Shown here: positions 45,259 through 53,474 of the stretch, in pieces | Numbering within the stretch: the stretch's first letter is position 1 | Layout: each line of letters opens with the position of its first letter | Origin: Emticicia sp. 21SJ11W-3 | GTDB taxonomy: Bacteria; Bacteroidota; Bacteroidia; Cytophagales; Spirosomataceae | Assembly: GCF_024138715.1 (NCBI RefSeq) | Contig: NZ_CP092074.1 | Span: 4,402,001-4,466,000 of the forward strand | DNA: 64,000 bases | Reading direction: 5' to 3' | Made by a program: the position numbers and the translations under genes | The notes under the pieces: model-generated | Told to the model about the DNA's origin: nothing | Database searches by the model: none | What the model saw: only the letters and a program-made list of their open reading frames with translations

Positions 45259-45691
45259 AGGGGAGTTAAAACAAAAAGCCATCGATATCATTGCACATGA
45301 AAGAGAATATGTTTTATGGGGCAAGCAGCATTAGCTTTGAAAGGGCAGCAAAGTTAAGAGCGAATTCCACACCAATGGAGGAGCATCTGTGGCATTATCT
45401 GTCAAAAAGCCAATTAGGTTTGCGTTTCAAAAGACAGCACCCAATTGGCAATTACATAGCCGATTTTTATTGCCATTCTGTCAAGTTGGTTACTGAAATT
45501 GATGGTAGTATTCATAAAACTACTGAACAGAAGTTAATAGATAAAGAAAAGGACGAATTCTATCAATCGGTTGGGATTACCGTGCTAAGAGTTACCAATA
45601 AAGTTTTAAGTAATTCCACCGAAGAAATATTAAATAAAATCAAAGGAATGCTAAATACTAAAGATTCGAACACCCCTTTAGGGGCGGGGGG
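45245..45691 (+). mobile_element. 447-bp DUF559 element with 19-bp perfect terminal inverted repeats
   Basis: CCCCCCGCCCCTAAAGGGG (45245-45263) and its exact reverse complement CCCCTTTAGGGGCGGGGGG (45673-45691) bound a single DUF559-domain reading frame that starts at 45297. Each repeat holds an inner 12-base near-palindrome (CCCCTAAAGGGG). No target-site duplication is evident. The element lies between the methyltransferase and propeller genes of a cluster otherwise free of nucleases. Its G-run repeats are unlike the composition of the neighbouring DNA. Confidence 0.75.
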
Positions 45692-46628
45692 GCATATCTG
45701 GCAAAAAAAAGGAGTAATATACAAACCTGACGGAACATTGGCTCATAGCCGTTCGCATGCGCAGGTGCCGTATGCTTATAAACATAATGACTTTTTAAGA
45801 GTTTACTTTTCATCAAGAGATGATCACGGCCAATCACGCCCGACATTTATTGATGTGGATTATGATGACCCTACAAAGATTCTCTATGTGCACGACACTT
45901 TCGTTCTTGATTTAGGCGGGCCGGGCGAATATGACGAAACCGGAGCCATGCCTTCATGGTTTGTGCCGCAATCCAATGGTGATATCTGGTTATATTATAC
46001 CGGCTGGAACCGTACCCATAATTCATACCGGCTGTCAATGGGTTTGTCGGTTAGTACTGATGGTGGCATAACGTTCAAGAAAATGTTCCGCGGGCCTATT
46101 ATGGACCGCTCTATTCATAACCCTATCTGGGCAGCGCAGCCATCGGTAATGTATGTAAATGGCCGCTGGATGATGTGGTACATTTCTGGTCAGAAGTGCG
46201 AGTATATTCACGGGTATCCCGAACCCTATTACGACTGCCGCGTGGCGGTTTCAGATGATGGCATTAAATGGGAACCAACCGGCGATGTGGCCTTGCCTTT
46301 TGATGATTTTCTGCATGCCGTTGGCCGCCCGAGTGTATTTTTTGAAGATGGTATTTTTAAAATGTACTACTCTTATCGCCACACCCGCGATTATCGCACA
46401 GACCGTAACCAAGGCTATCGCTTAGGCTATGCTGAGTCAAAAGACGGCTTTCAATGGGACCGCAAAGATAATCTGGTAGGTATTCATAAATCTGAAAACC
46501 CTGCTGATTTTGACTACCAGATGATAGATTACGCATATTGCTACGAACACAATAACAAAAAATATCTGTTATATAACGGCAACGGTTTCGGAGCCGCAGG
46601 TTTTGGCTATGCTGTTCGGGAAAAATAA
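45297..46628 (+). CDS. DUF559 nuclease-like domain fused in frame to a glycoside-hydrolase-like propeller protein
   Basis: 443 residues from the ATG at 45297 (a TTG six bases earlier is less likely). Residues 1-120 are DUF559, a Vsr-like PD-(D/E)xK fold: FKRQHPIGNYIADFYCHSVK with D56, E67-x-D69 in VTEIDGSIH, and VLRVTN. Residues 124-132 (SNTPLGAGG) are the translated right inverted repeat. From residue 134 (IWQKKGVIYKPDG) the sequence is a GH43/GH32-like five-bladed propeller protein (RVYFSSRDDHGQSRPTFIDV, WMMWYISGQ, MYYSYRHTRDYRTDRNQGYRLGYAESKDG), of the kind found in glycan loci. I infer that the propeller gene lost its own start and now reads as a fusion. Whether the fused product functions is unknown. 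Confidence 0.8.
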   Translation: MKENMFYGASSISFERAAKLRANSTPMEEHLWHYLSKSQLGLRFKRQHPIGNYIADFYCHSVKLVTEIDGSIHKTTEQKLIDKEKDEFYQSVGITVLRVTNKVLSNSTEEILNKIKGMLNTKDSNTPLGAGGHIWQKKGVIYKPDGTLAHSRSHAQVPYAYKHNDFLRVYFSSRDDHGQSRPTFIDVDYDDPTKILYVHDTFVLDLGGPGEYDETGAMPSWFVPQSNGDIWLYYTGWNRTHNSYRLSMGLSVSTDGGITFKKMFRGPIMDRSIHNPIWAAQPSVMYVNGRWMMWYISGQKCEYIHGYPEPYYDCRVAVSDDGIKWEPTGDVALPFDDFLHAVGRPSVFFEDGIFKMYYSYRHTRDYRTDRNQGYRLGYAESKDGFQWDRKDNLVGIHKSENPADFDYQMIDYAYCYEHNNKKYLLYNGNGFGAAGFGYAVREK

Positions 46629-46719
46629 TGATTTTCTGATGAGCATCATTTTTGGAGCTTACCCCAGCATCTAATTTTGCCCTGTTGTTTTATTTTTGAT
46701 GTTTAAAGCGAAGGTTACC

Positions 46720-47526
46720 ATGAAAGAACAATTCAATAAAGAAGGTTATGTAATAATCAAGAATTTCTTTAATAAAGAAGAAATAGCACTTATATATACC
46801 GAAGCCCGTAAACTCTTTGCCATACAAATAGAAAGAGTATTGGGTAAAAAAGTAGATATCAATAACAAAGATGAGTTTGAGAAGGCCATGTTTGATTTTT
46901 TTGAGGCCGATTTCACCACTTTTGTTAATACGGGTAAGCAGGTGCAACATCTGATTTCTCTTCACCGGCTGGGTACTGACCCCAAAATTGTTGATTTGTT
47001 AAAGTCAATCGGTTACGACTTCCCCATTATCGGTGTCCGCCCGGCCATGCAGTTCAACAGCCGTTATTTGTCAAAAGGTGGCAGCCACTGGAAACTGGGT
47101 GCGCATCAGGACTGGCGCACAGGCCAGGGTTCTCTTGACAGCATAGTGATGTGGTTCCCTTTGGTAGACTGTGGAGAAGCCCTTGGTTCATTGCAGATTC
47201 TGCCTGCCAGCCATAAAGATGGTTTGCTGAAAGCAGATACCTCCGGCTATCTGGGTAGTATACAGGAAGACCTGCCCGAAGAACAATATGTACAAACTGA
47301 ATTTGAAGTAGGCGACCTGCTGGTTTTTTCTGCTTTTCTGGTTCACCGCTCGGGCGAAAACGTTACTAAAAACATCCGCTGGTCGGTTCAGTTGCGTTAT
47401 AATAACATTGCAGAGGGTACATTCCAGGAGAGAGGCTTCCCGATGCCGTATATCTATAAGCCGGAAGCTGATTTGGTTACACCAAATTTTCCGGAAAAGC
47501 AACACCTGGAAACAGTTTTCGCTTAA
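46720..47526 (+). CDS. Phytanoyl-CoA dioxygenase (PhyH) family oxygenase
   Basis: The frame opens at a TTG (46696) and has an ATG at 46699; the ATG at 46720 (MKEQFNKEGYVIIKNFF) fits the family start best and is preferred (268 residues). The iron ligands of the 2-oxoglutarate oxygenase fold are visible: H-x-D in GAHQDWRTGQGSLDS (about 136-138) and the distal His in LVHRSGENVTKNIRWSVQLRY, with the Arg that binds 2-oxoglutarate. It probably hydroxylates a small molecule or a glycan-linked group. Last gene of the glycan cluster; a terminator follows. Confidence 0.83.
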   Translation: MKEQFNKEGYVIIKNFFNKEEIALIYTEARKLFAIQIERVLGKKVDINNKDEFEKAMFDFFEADFTTFVNTGKQVQHLISLHRLGTDPKIVDLLKSIGYDFPIIGVRPAMQFNSRYLSKGGSHWKLGAHQDWRTGQGSLDSIVMWFPLVDCGEALGSLQILPASHKDGLLKADTSGYLGSIQEDLPEEQYVQTEFEVGDLLVFSAFLVHRSGENVTKNIRWSVQLRYNNIAEGTFQERGFPMPYIYKPEADLVTPNFPEKQHLETVFA

Positions 47527-47596
47527 AGGCATACAACCGGCGGTAAGATTAATACCGTTTAATCATATTCAGTGTTATTTTTGAAGAATAACCGCT

Positions 47597-47626
47597 AAAA
47601 ATCGTTCTTGAAAAGGAGCGATTTTT
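47597..47626 (+). terminator. Terminator after the PhyH gene
   Basis: A 13-bp stem (47597-47609 with 47614-47626, three G-T pairs) with a GAAA loop, then T-rich sequence. It separates the glycan cluster from the ftsL-like gene. Confidence 0.85.
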
Positions 47627-47757
47627 TTTATTAATGTCTCCTTTATTCTGATATTAAATTTCATAAAAACCGTTTGCCTATTTCTGAAAATTATCAGATA
47701 TTTCATACATTTGTTTTACAATCGTGCTTTTATAATAAAACCATAAATTCTACCGGA

Positions 47758-48138
47758 ATGGCAACTAATACTTTTCGCCACCGTCCTGCTCCGTCTGTGC
47801 CCAAGGCTGCGCCTAAGGCCGGGCTGTTCGATAATATCAATTCATGGCTTAAAAATCGGCTGCATTTAGGAGACGCGCTTCCTACCGAAACGCTCAAACG
47901 TATTGTATGGCTGGGTGCATTGGGTATTTTTTATATCTATATTCAGCATAGCTATGAAGGTTTTATAAAAAAAATTGAGAAGACCCGCCTGGATATGGAA
48001 GAAAGACGCGCCGAGTATATATCGCAGAAATCGCGTTACATGTATGCCAGCAAGCAGTCAGAAATTGCCAGGAAACTATCAGACAAAGGTTTGGAAGACA
48101 ACATAACGCCGCCAAACAAAATAGTAGTAAAAGAATAA
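47758..48138 (+). CDS. ftsL: FtsL-like cell division protein
   Basis: An upstream TTG (47674) exists, but the ATG at 47758 (MATNTFRHRP) is preferred, giving 126 residues. A basic cytoplasmic tail is followed by one membrane helix (about 52-70, IVWLGALGIFYIYIQHSY) and a periplasmic coiled-coil-like helix (IEKTRLDMEERRAEYISQKSRYMYASKQSEIARKL), the plan of FtsL. The call rests on topology and on position directly before ftsI (28 bases), since FtsL proteins share little sequence. It would link FtsB/FtsQ to the FtsWI peptidoglycan synthase at the septum. Confidence 0.8.
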   Translation: MATNTFRHRPAPSVPKAAPKAGLFDNINSWLKNRLHLGDALPTETLKRIVWLGALGIFYIYIQHSYEGFIKKIEKTRLDMEERRAEYISQKSRYMYASKQSEIARKLSDKGLEDNITPPNKIVVKE

Positions 48139-48166
48139 CAGGCCGATTACAACCATCAATAAAGTC

Positions 48167-50260
48167 ATGTCAGCTAAGCCCTCTATCCGTGAAGAAATTC
48201 AATGGCGAGCCAAACTTACGTTTGGTTTGGTATTTGTAATTGGTACATTGATAGCCGCTCAGATATTTGTGGTACAGAATTTCCAGAAAAAAAAATGGAT
48301 GGATAAAGTTGCCAAAGTGCAACGCAAACCCATGAAAATAAAAGCTACCCGCGGCAATATTTATGCTGCAGATGGCAGTAGTCTTCTGGCCACCTCTGTT
48401 CCCCGATACAGAGTAGGTATTGATGTAACCCGTGCCAAGCCCAAATACCTGAACGCCCAGCTTGATTCTCTTACCCATTTAATGGCCGGTTTTTTTCAGG
48501 ACCGCACCGCAAGGCAGTATCGTGAACTAATAATGAATGCACGCAAAGGGGGCAAAGTACACTTTGTTGTTTTGGGTGACCGACTGGTAGATTTTACGGA
48601 AATGGAAAAAATAAAAAAATTTCCGTTTTTTCGTGAAGGGCCTATGAAAGGCGGTGGCAAGTTTGAGCAACTCAACCGGCGGGTAATGCCTTTTGATGAC
48701 ATGGCCCTGAGGTCTATTGGTAAACTAGACCGCGATACCCAAACCAAAGGAGATTTCGGTATTGAGTTCAGCTTTAATAATTATCTGGCCGGACGAGACG
48801 GCGTAGGCCTTTTTCAGCGTTTGGCAGGGGGTGTATGGAAACCGGTTGAAGACTCTCCGGATGTACGTCCGGAATCAGGCCAGGACGTAGTAACTACCAT
48901 AGACATTAATTTTCAGGACATTGTAGAGAGTTCATTACGCAATCAGGTGATGAGTACCAATGCCAAGTATGGTTCAGCCATTGTAATGGAAGTAGCCACA
49001 GGGCAAATCAAGGCCATTACCAACCTATCGCGCAGAAATAAAAACGACCAGACCTTTTACACAGAAGACTTTAATTATGCCGTAAAAGGAGGTACCGACC
49101 CGGGTTCTACATTTAAACTGGCAACTATGGTGGCCATTCTTGAAAAAAGTCATTTAAACCCTAATGATTTTGGTGCAACCTGCGATGGGTCTGTCAGACA
49201 TAACAATATTGAACTAACCTGCGACGCCAAACACGGCAGCCAGACGGTGCAACAGATTTTTGAAAATTCTTGTAATGTAGGCATTTATAATCTTGTAAAG
49301 CAGCATTTTGGGTTTTCAAGAGCTAATAATTTTGTTGCCTACCTGAGCAGGCTGAAGCTGGATAAACCGGTAGGGTTTCAGTTAAGAGGCGAAACCGACC
49401 CGATTATTAAAGACAGTAAAAGCTCTACTTTCAGCTCTACAACAATACCCTGGATGGCCATAGGCTATGAAAGCCGCCTTACCCCCTTGCAAATGCTTAC
49501 ATTTTATAATGCCATTGCTAACGGAGGCAAATGGGTACAACCCTATATTGTAAAAGAAATAAGAGAAGCAGACAGAGTTCTTGAACGGTTTGAGGGAAAA
49601 AAAGACGGACAGATTTGCTCTGACCGCACGATTAAAATAGTGCATCAGATGATGAAAGGCGTGGTTGAAAACGGAACAGCCCAAAACATTAACACGGGTT
49701 TTTGTAAAGTGGCAGGTAAAACCGGCACTTCGCAAAAAAGAGAAAACGGATACGTTAAAGGGCAGTATTATACCGCTTTCATAGGCTTTTTTCCGGCAGA
49801 CAACCCCAGATACAGCTGTGCCGTAATTATTGACGAGCCACAGGGTATTAACGTTCATGCCCGGGATGTGGCCGCTCCGGTGTTCCGTACTATTGCCGAC
49901 AAAATTTTTGCCTATGACGTGGCTATGCACCCTCCTAAAAACAAAAATGCGAACGTACAGAACATAACATCGCACGAGCAAAGTGGATATGCGGAGGATT
50001 TCAGAGCAGTAAGCGAGACCCTTGGGCTTGAAAATGTGCCTGCCAGCGCCGGATGGACAAAGGCCGTAAAAAATGGCAGCAATATAACCTGGCGCAAAAT
50101 CAACGAAAATGAGGACATCCCCAATGTATCGGGCATGACCCTGCGAGACGCCATTTATCTTTTAGAAAACAAAGGCTTTAAAGTACAATATACTGGGTTG
50201 GGCAAAGTAGCCGACTATGCCATTATCCAACCAAAGGTGGTGTCATTAATACTTCAGTAA
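48167..50260 (+). CDS. ftsI: Septal peptidoglycan transpeptidase (class B PBP, FtsI) with PASTA domain
   Basis: 697 residues. A membrane anchor at about 18-36 is followed by the dimerisation domain and the transpeptidase domain with S314-T-F-K317 (SxxK), S368-C-N370 (SxN) and KTGTSQKR (about 520). Residues about 640-697 (NEDIPNVSGMTLRDAIYLLENKGFKV) are one PASTA domain. It cross-links septal peptidoglycan. In most bacteria ftsL-ftsI sit between rsmH and murE in the dcw cluster; none of rsmH, mraZ, murE, mraY or murD is near, so the pair has been separated. The pair is transcribed as a two-gene unit ending in a convergent terminator. Confidence 0.94.
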   Translation: MSAKPSIREEIQWRAKLTFGLVFVIGTLIAAQIFVVQNFQKKKWMDKVAKVQRKPMKIKATRGNIYAADGSSLLATSVPRYRVGIDVTRAKPKYLNAQLDSLTHLMAGFFQDRTARQYRELIMNARKGGKVHFVVLGDRLVDFTEMEKIKKFPFFREGPMKGGGKFEQLNRRVMPFDDMALRSIGKLDRDTQTKGDFGIEFSFNNYLAGRDGVGLFQRLAGGVWKPVEDSPDVRPESGQDVVTTIDINFQDIVESSLRNQVMSTNAKYGSAIVMEVATGQIKAITNLSRRNKNDQTFYTEDFNYAVKGGTDPGSTFKLATMVAILEKSHLNPNDFGATCDGSVRHNNIELTCDAKHGSQTVQQIFENSCNVGIYNLVKQHFGFSRANNFVAYLSRLKLDKPVGFQLRGETDPIIKDSKSSTFSSTTIPWMAIGYESRLTPLQMLTFYNAIANGGKWVQPYIVKEIREADRVLERFEGKKDGQICSDRTIKIVHQMMKGVVENGTAQNINTGFCKVAGKTGTSQKRENGYVKGQYYTAFIGFFPADNPRYSCAVIIDEPQGINVHARDVAAPVFRTIADKIFAYDVAMHPPKNKNANVQNITSHEQSGYAEDFRAVSETLGLENVPASAGWTKAVKNGSNITWRKINENEDIPNVSGMTLRDAIYLLENKGFKVQYTGLGKVADYAIIQPKVVSLILQ

Positions 50261-50266
50261 TCTACA

Positions 50267-50301
50267 TTAAAAACCCCGGCTTACAAGGCAGGGGTTTTTA
50301 A
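50267..50301. terminator. Shared terminator of ftsI and ypdA
   Basis: TTAAAAACCCC (50267-50277) pairs with GGGGTTTTTAA (50291-50301). The right arm lies inside the last codons of ypdA, whose stop is at 50281-50283, and the hairpin has A/T-runs on both sides. Confidence 0.8.
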
Positions 50302-51264
50302 TATCTTCTGAACAATTTTCTCCGCATGTATTCTTGAGTTTTCAATGAAAAGGCTGTGGGTGTCCATCCCTCCGCATATTACCCCGGCCAGATACACATT
50401 TTTCATATTGGTTTCCATTGTGTCATCATTATACTCAGGTTTCATAATTTCATCTGCCGAAAGGTTAATACCTATTTTTTTCAGAAACGGCAGGTTAGGC
50501 TGGTAACCAGTCATAGAAATCACCCAGTCGTTTTCAATGGTTACAATTCCCTCAGGAGTTCTGATATCTACCTCATAATCACGTATTTCTTCTACCTCAG
50601 CATTAAAAAACGCTTTTACTGACCCCTCCTTAATTCTGTTTTCAATATCCGGCTTTGCCCAATACTTTACTCTTTTACCTATCTCATCCTTCCTGATAAC
50701 CATTGTTACCTCCGCTCCCTTCCTCCAGGTTTCCAAAGCGGCATCAACGGCCGAATTATTAGCACCAATCACCAGTACTTTCTGAAATGCATAAAAATGC
50801 GGGTCTTTATAATAATGCGTTACCTTTGGTAGCTCTTCGCCTTTTACCCCCAGCTTCTGCGGAATATCATAAAACCCGGACGCAATAATAATATGCTCGG
50901 TTTCATAAGTATTCTTTTTACTGATTACCATGTAAGTACTTCTGCCTGCACCGGGTACCACCTCCTGCACCTCTTCAAAAAGTTTTATATTCAGCTTTTT
51001 ATGCGCAGCCACCCGTCTGTAATATTCCAGCGCTTCGCTACGGGTAGGTTTGGCATTGTTTGATACAAATGGCACCTCTCCTATCTCAAGCCGCTCAGAG
51101 GTGCTGAAAAAAGTCATGTTTGCCGGATAATTATATAAAGAATTAACCAGACAGCCTTTTTCGAGAATCAGGTACTTCAAACCTGCCTTTTGCGCCTCTA
51201 ATCCGCAAGCCAGCCCAATAGGGCCACCACCAATAATTATTAAATCGTACTGTAAAGGGTTCAT
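50281..51264 (-). CDS. ypdA: YpdA-type bacillithiol disulfide reductase
   Basis: The frame opens at 51306, but the ATG at 51264 (MNPLQYDLIIIGGGPIGLACGLEAQKAGL) is preferred, giving 327 residues. FAD motif GGGPIGLACG (about 10-19) and NADPH motif IGANNSAVDAALE (about 155-167) are both present, and there is no CxxC active site, which separates it from thioredoxin reductase. KRVKYWAKPDIENRI and the C-terminal VYLAGVICGGMDTHSLFIENSR match YpdA/Bdr proteins, which reduce oxidised bacillithiol. Its presence supports bacillithiol as the cell's low-molecular-weight thiol, relevant to the persulfide module at 8-11 kb. Confidence 0.9.
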   Translation of the reverse strand: MNPLQYDLIIIGGGPIGLACGLEAQKAGLKYLILEKGCLVNSLYNYPANMTFFSTSERLEIGEVPFVSNNAKPTRSEALEYYRRVAAHKKLNIKLFEEVQEVVPGAGRSTYMVISKKNTYETEHIIIASGFYDIPQKLGVKGEELPKVTHYYKDPHFYAFQKVLVIGANNSAVDAALETWRKGAEVTMVIRKDEIGKRVKYWAKPDIENRIKEGSVKAFFNAEVEEIRDYEVDIRTPEGIVTIENDWVISMTGYQPNLPFLKKIGINLSADEIMKPEYNDDTMETNMKNVYLAGVICGGMDTHSLFIENSRIHAEKIVQKILKTPAL

Positions 51265-51505
51265 GTATGGTAAGCTAAATTTGTATGTACTGTGTATTCT
51301 TAACAAAGTTTTAATTAAAAAACGTTCTTTTCAATAATAAGTATGCTATTTTTGAACTTACTTTCGTTAGTACAGGCGGAGCTAATCTGGTCTTTTGATC
51401 TAGCTGGCGATTATGGAACCTATCAACCCGAAATTTACGTTTGCAAAAAAGGATATTTTAAGACCGAATAACCTATATTATCTATAAAAATTATTAAATT
51501 TTCTA

Positions 51506-52840
51506 ATGGCAGTTTTAACAATGATCGGGCAACTTTTGCTTGCCTTAACTATTCTGGTCGGATTACATGAATTTGGACACTTCATCTTCGCTCGTATTTT
51601 TGGTATTAGAGTAAATAAGTTCTATATATTTTTCGACTTCCTTTTCCCGCTTCCGAATGTGCTCAATTTTGCTTTATGGAAAAAGAAAAAAGGTGACACC
51701 GAATATGGGCTGGGCTGGTTTCCGCTGGGAGGCTACGTAGATATAGCAGGTATGATTGACGAAACCAAAGATGCATCGCAGCTATCGGCTGTACCAGAGC
51801 CTTATGAGTTTCGTTCAAAACCGGCATGGCAACGTTTATTTGTTATGTTGGGTGGTATTATTGTTAATATTATTCTGGGTATTCTTATTTTCTGGGGGGT
51901 AAAATACGTTTGGGGAGATGAATACTATTCAAAAGCTGAAGTTAACAAACTGGGTATTTATGCCCACCCGCTTGCACAGGAGATAGGCCTTAAAACCGGC
52001 GACAGAATTATTAAAATAAACAATCAGGACTTTACCGATTTCAGCGAGGCACGTGCCGCTTTAATGCAGGAGAACACCTACTTTACAGTTGACAGAGGCG
52101 GGGTAATTAAAGAAATTCCGGTTCCGAATGAGCTGATAGATAAAGTTGCCAGTAAGGTGCCTTTTATTGAACCTATTATGCCGTTTACGGTTGGGCAAAT
52201 TATGAAAGACTCGCCCGCTGAAAAAGCAGGATTGAAAGAAGGAGACAGAATTGTAAAGCTGGACAGCACCCCTATTACTTTCTTTCAGCAGCTACAGAAC
52301 GAACTGAAAAAAGTACCCGGCAAAAAAGTGGAGCTAACAGTTGAAAGAAACAAACAACTGGTTAAACTGACCCCAACGGTTTCTAAAGAATCTACGCTTG
52401 GGTTCGGAGCCATTTCAGACCTTACAGCCAGCACCCAGAAATATAATTTCGGAGAGGCGTTTGGCGAAGGAGCCAGAGAAGCGTTATCGGTTATACCTAA
52501 TCAGGTAAAAGGCTTCGGCCGTATATTTAAAGGGCATATTTCTGCCGGCAATGCGGTAAGCGGCCCGGTTGGTCTTGCACGTTACTTTGGTGGCTATTGG
52601 GACTGGCAGAGATTCTGGGGCCTAACAGGCTTGCTTTCTATGGGGCTGGCATTTATGAACGCCCTACCCATACCTGCTCTTGACGGTGGGCATGTAATTG
52701 TATTGTTATACGAAATGATTACCCGCCGTAAGCCGTCTGAAAAGTTTATGGAACGCACGCAACAGGTTGGTACATTCATTCTGCTAACCCTGATGGTGCT
52801 TGTACTCTTCAACGATACTTTCAAGGCATTGTTTAAATAA
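51506..52840 (+). CDS. rseP: Site-2 protease RseP (intramembrane zinc metalloprotease)
   Basis: 444 residues. The zinc motif HEFGH is in the first membrane helix (about 20-24) and the third ligand in NALPIPALDGGHV (about 388-400). Two PDZ-like segments lie between them: GLKTGDRIIKINNQDFTDFSEARAAL and MKDSPAEKAGLKEGDRIVKLDSTPITFFQQL. A cytoplasmic loop WKKKKGDTEYGLGWFPLGGYV follows the first helix, as in RseP. It cleaves anti-sigma factors and leftover signal peptides in the inner membrane and could act on the anti-sigma factor encoded at 62193-62996, which is inference. It is preceded by 200 bases without a convincing gene. Confidence 0.93.
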   Translation: MAVLTMIGQLLLALTILVGLHEFGHFIFARIFGIRVNKFYIFFDFLFPLPNVLNFALWKKKKGDTEYGLGWFPLGGYVDIAGMIDETKDASQLSAVPEPYEFRSKPAWQRLFVMLGGIIVNIILGILIFWGVKYVWGDEYYSKAEVNKLGIYAHPLAQEIGLKTGDRIIKINNQDFTDFSEARAALMQENTYFTVDRGGVIKEIPVPNELIDKVASKVPFIEPIMPFTVGQIMKDSPAEKAGLKEGDRIVKLDSTPITFFQQLQNELKKVPGKKVELTVERNKQLVKLTPTVSKESTLGFGAISDLTASTQKYNFGEAFGEGAREALSVIPNQVKGFGRIFKGHISAGNAVSGPVGLARYFGGYWDWQRFWGLTGLLSMGLAFMNALPIPALDGGHVIVLLYEMITRRKPSEKFMERTQQVGTFILLTLMVLVLFNDTFKALFK

Positions 52841-52893
52841 AATCATTCAGCCCGGGCAGGTAAAACTATCCGGGTTTTCTTTCATTTATTCAC

Positions 52894-53418
52894 ATGCAGT
52901 TTTTAATACACTTCATACTTACACTATCTGTACTGCTGGTTCCTTCAGAACTTCAAAAAAACCGGAAGGCTACTACCCTGCATGCTTTTCATACCTCATT
53001 AACCGAAATACAGTACAATGCCAGAGAGAAATCGCTTGAGGTAACTATCCGTATGTTTACCGACGACCTCGAAAGCGCGCTAACCAAACTTAACAATGGC
53101 CAAAAAGTTATGATTGGGGGTAAAAACGACAATAGCGATGCCCTGCTGAGCAAATATGTGCAACAACATTTTGCCATTATTAGCCCACAGAAACAGAAAA
53201 AAGCCATGCAGTATCTGGGCAAAGAACCCGAAGGCGATGCCACCTGGGTGTATATTGAAATACCCGAAGGGCAAACGCTAAAAGACCACACCATTTATAA
53301 TGACCTGATGCAGGAGTTATTTGACGACCAAACCAACCTGATTAACTTATTCTACGGCAGCAATAAAAAAACCTTTCTCTTCAACTCAAAAATCAAGAGT
53401 GCGGCCATTGAGTTTTGA
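52894..53418 (+). CDS. DUF6702 family exported protein
   Basis: 174 residues. Signal peptide (MQFLIHFILTLSVLLVPSE), then HAFHTSLTEIQYNAREKSLEVTIRMFTDDLESAL, the conserved opening of DUF6702 proteins, which form a small jelly-roll-like domain. The second half (GDATWVYIEIPEGQTLKDHTIYNDLMQELFDDQTNLINLFY) also fits. Function unknown. The gene lies 53 bases after rseP and ends 56 bases before the preferred start of the DUF1080 gene, so a three-gene transcript is plausible. Confidence 0.85.
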   Translation: MQFLIHFILTLSVLLVPSELQKNRKATTLHAFHTSLTEIQYNAREKSLEVTIRMFTDDLESALTKLNNGQKVMIGGKNDNSDALLSKYVQQHFAIISPQKQKKAMQYLGKEPEGDATWVYIEIPEGQTLKDHTIYNDLMQELFDDQTNLINLFYGSNKKTFLFNSKIKSAAIEF

Positions 53419-53474
53419 TTTTTAGCATAGACTTTAATACCTTTAAGGAATCAACCTTATCTGTAATAATATCT

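Noticed and set aside
45245-45691. Classical insertion sequence
   Set aside because: No transposase and no target-site duplication; the only product is a DUF559 domain, so a separate type of element is proposed instead.
49382-49981. 199-codon antisense frame in ftsI
   Set aside because: It is opposite the transpeptidase domain, whose conserved motifs fix the coding strand.
51343-51471. 42-codon frame (starts MLFLNLLSLVQAE) upstream of rseP
   Set aside because: The product looks protein-like, but there is no homology I recognise, and a possible -7 box (TATTTTTG at 51347-51354) lies inside it; length alone does not support a gene.
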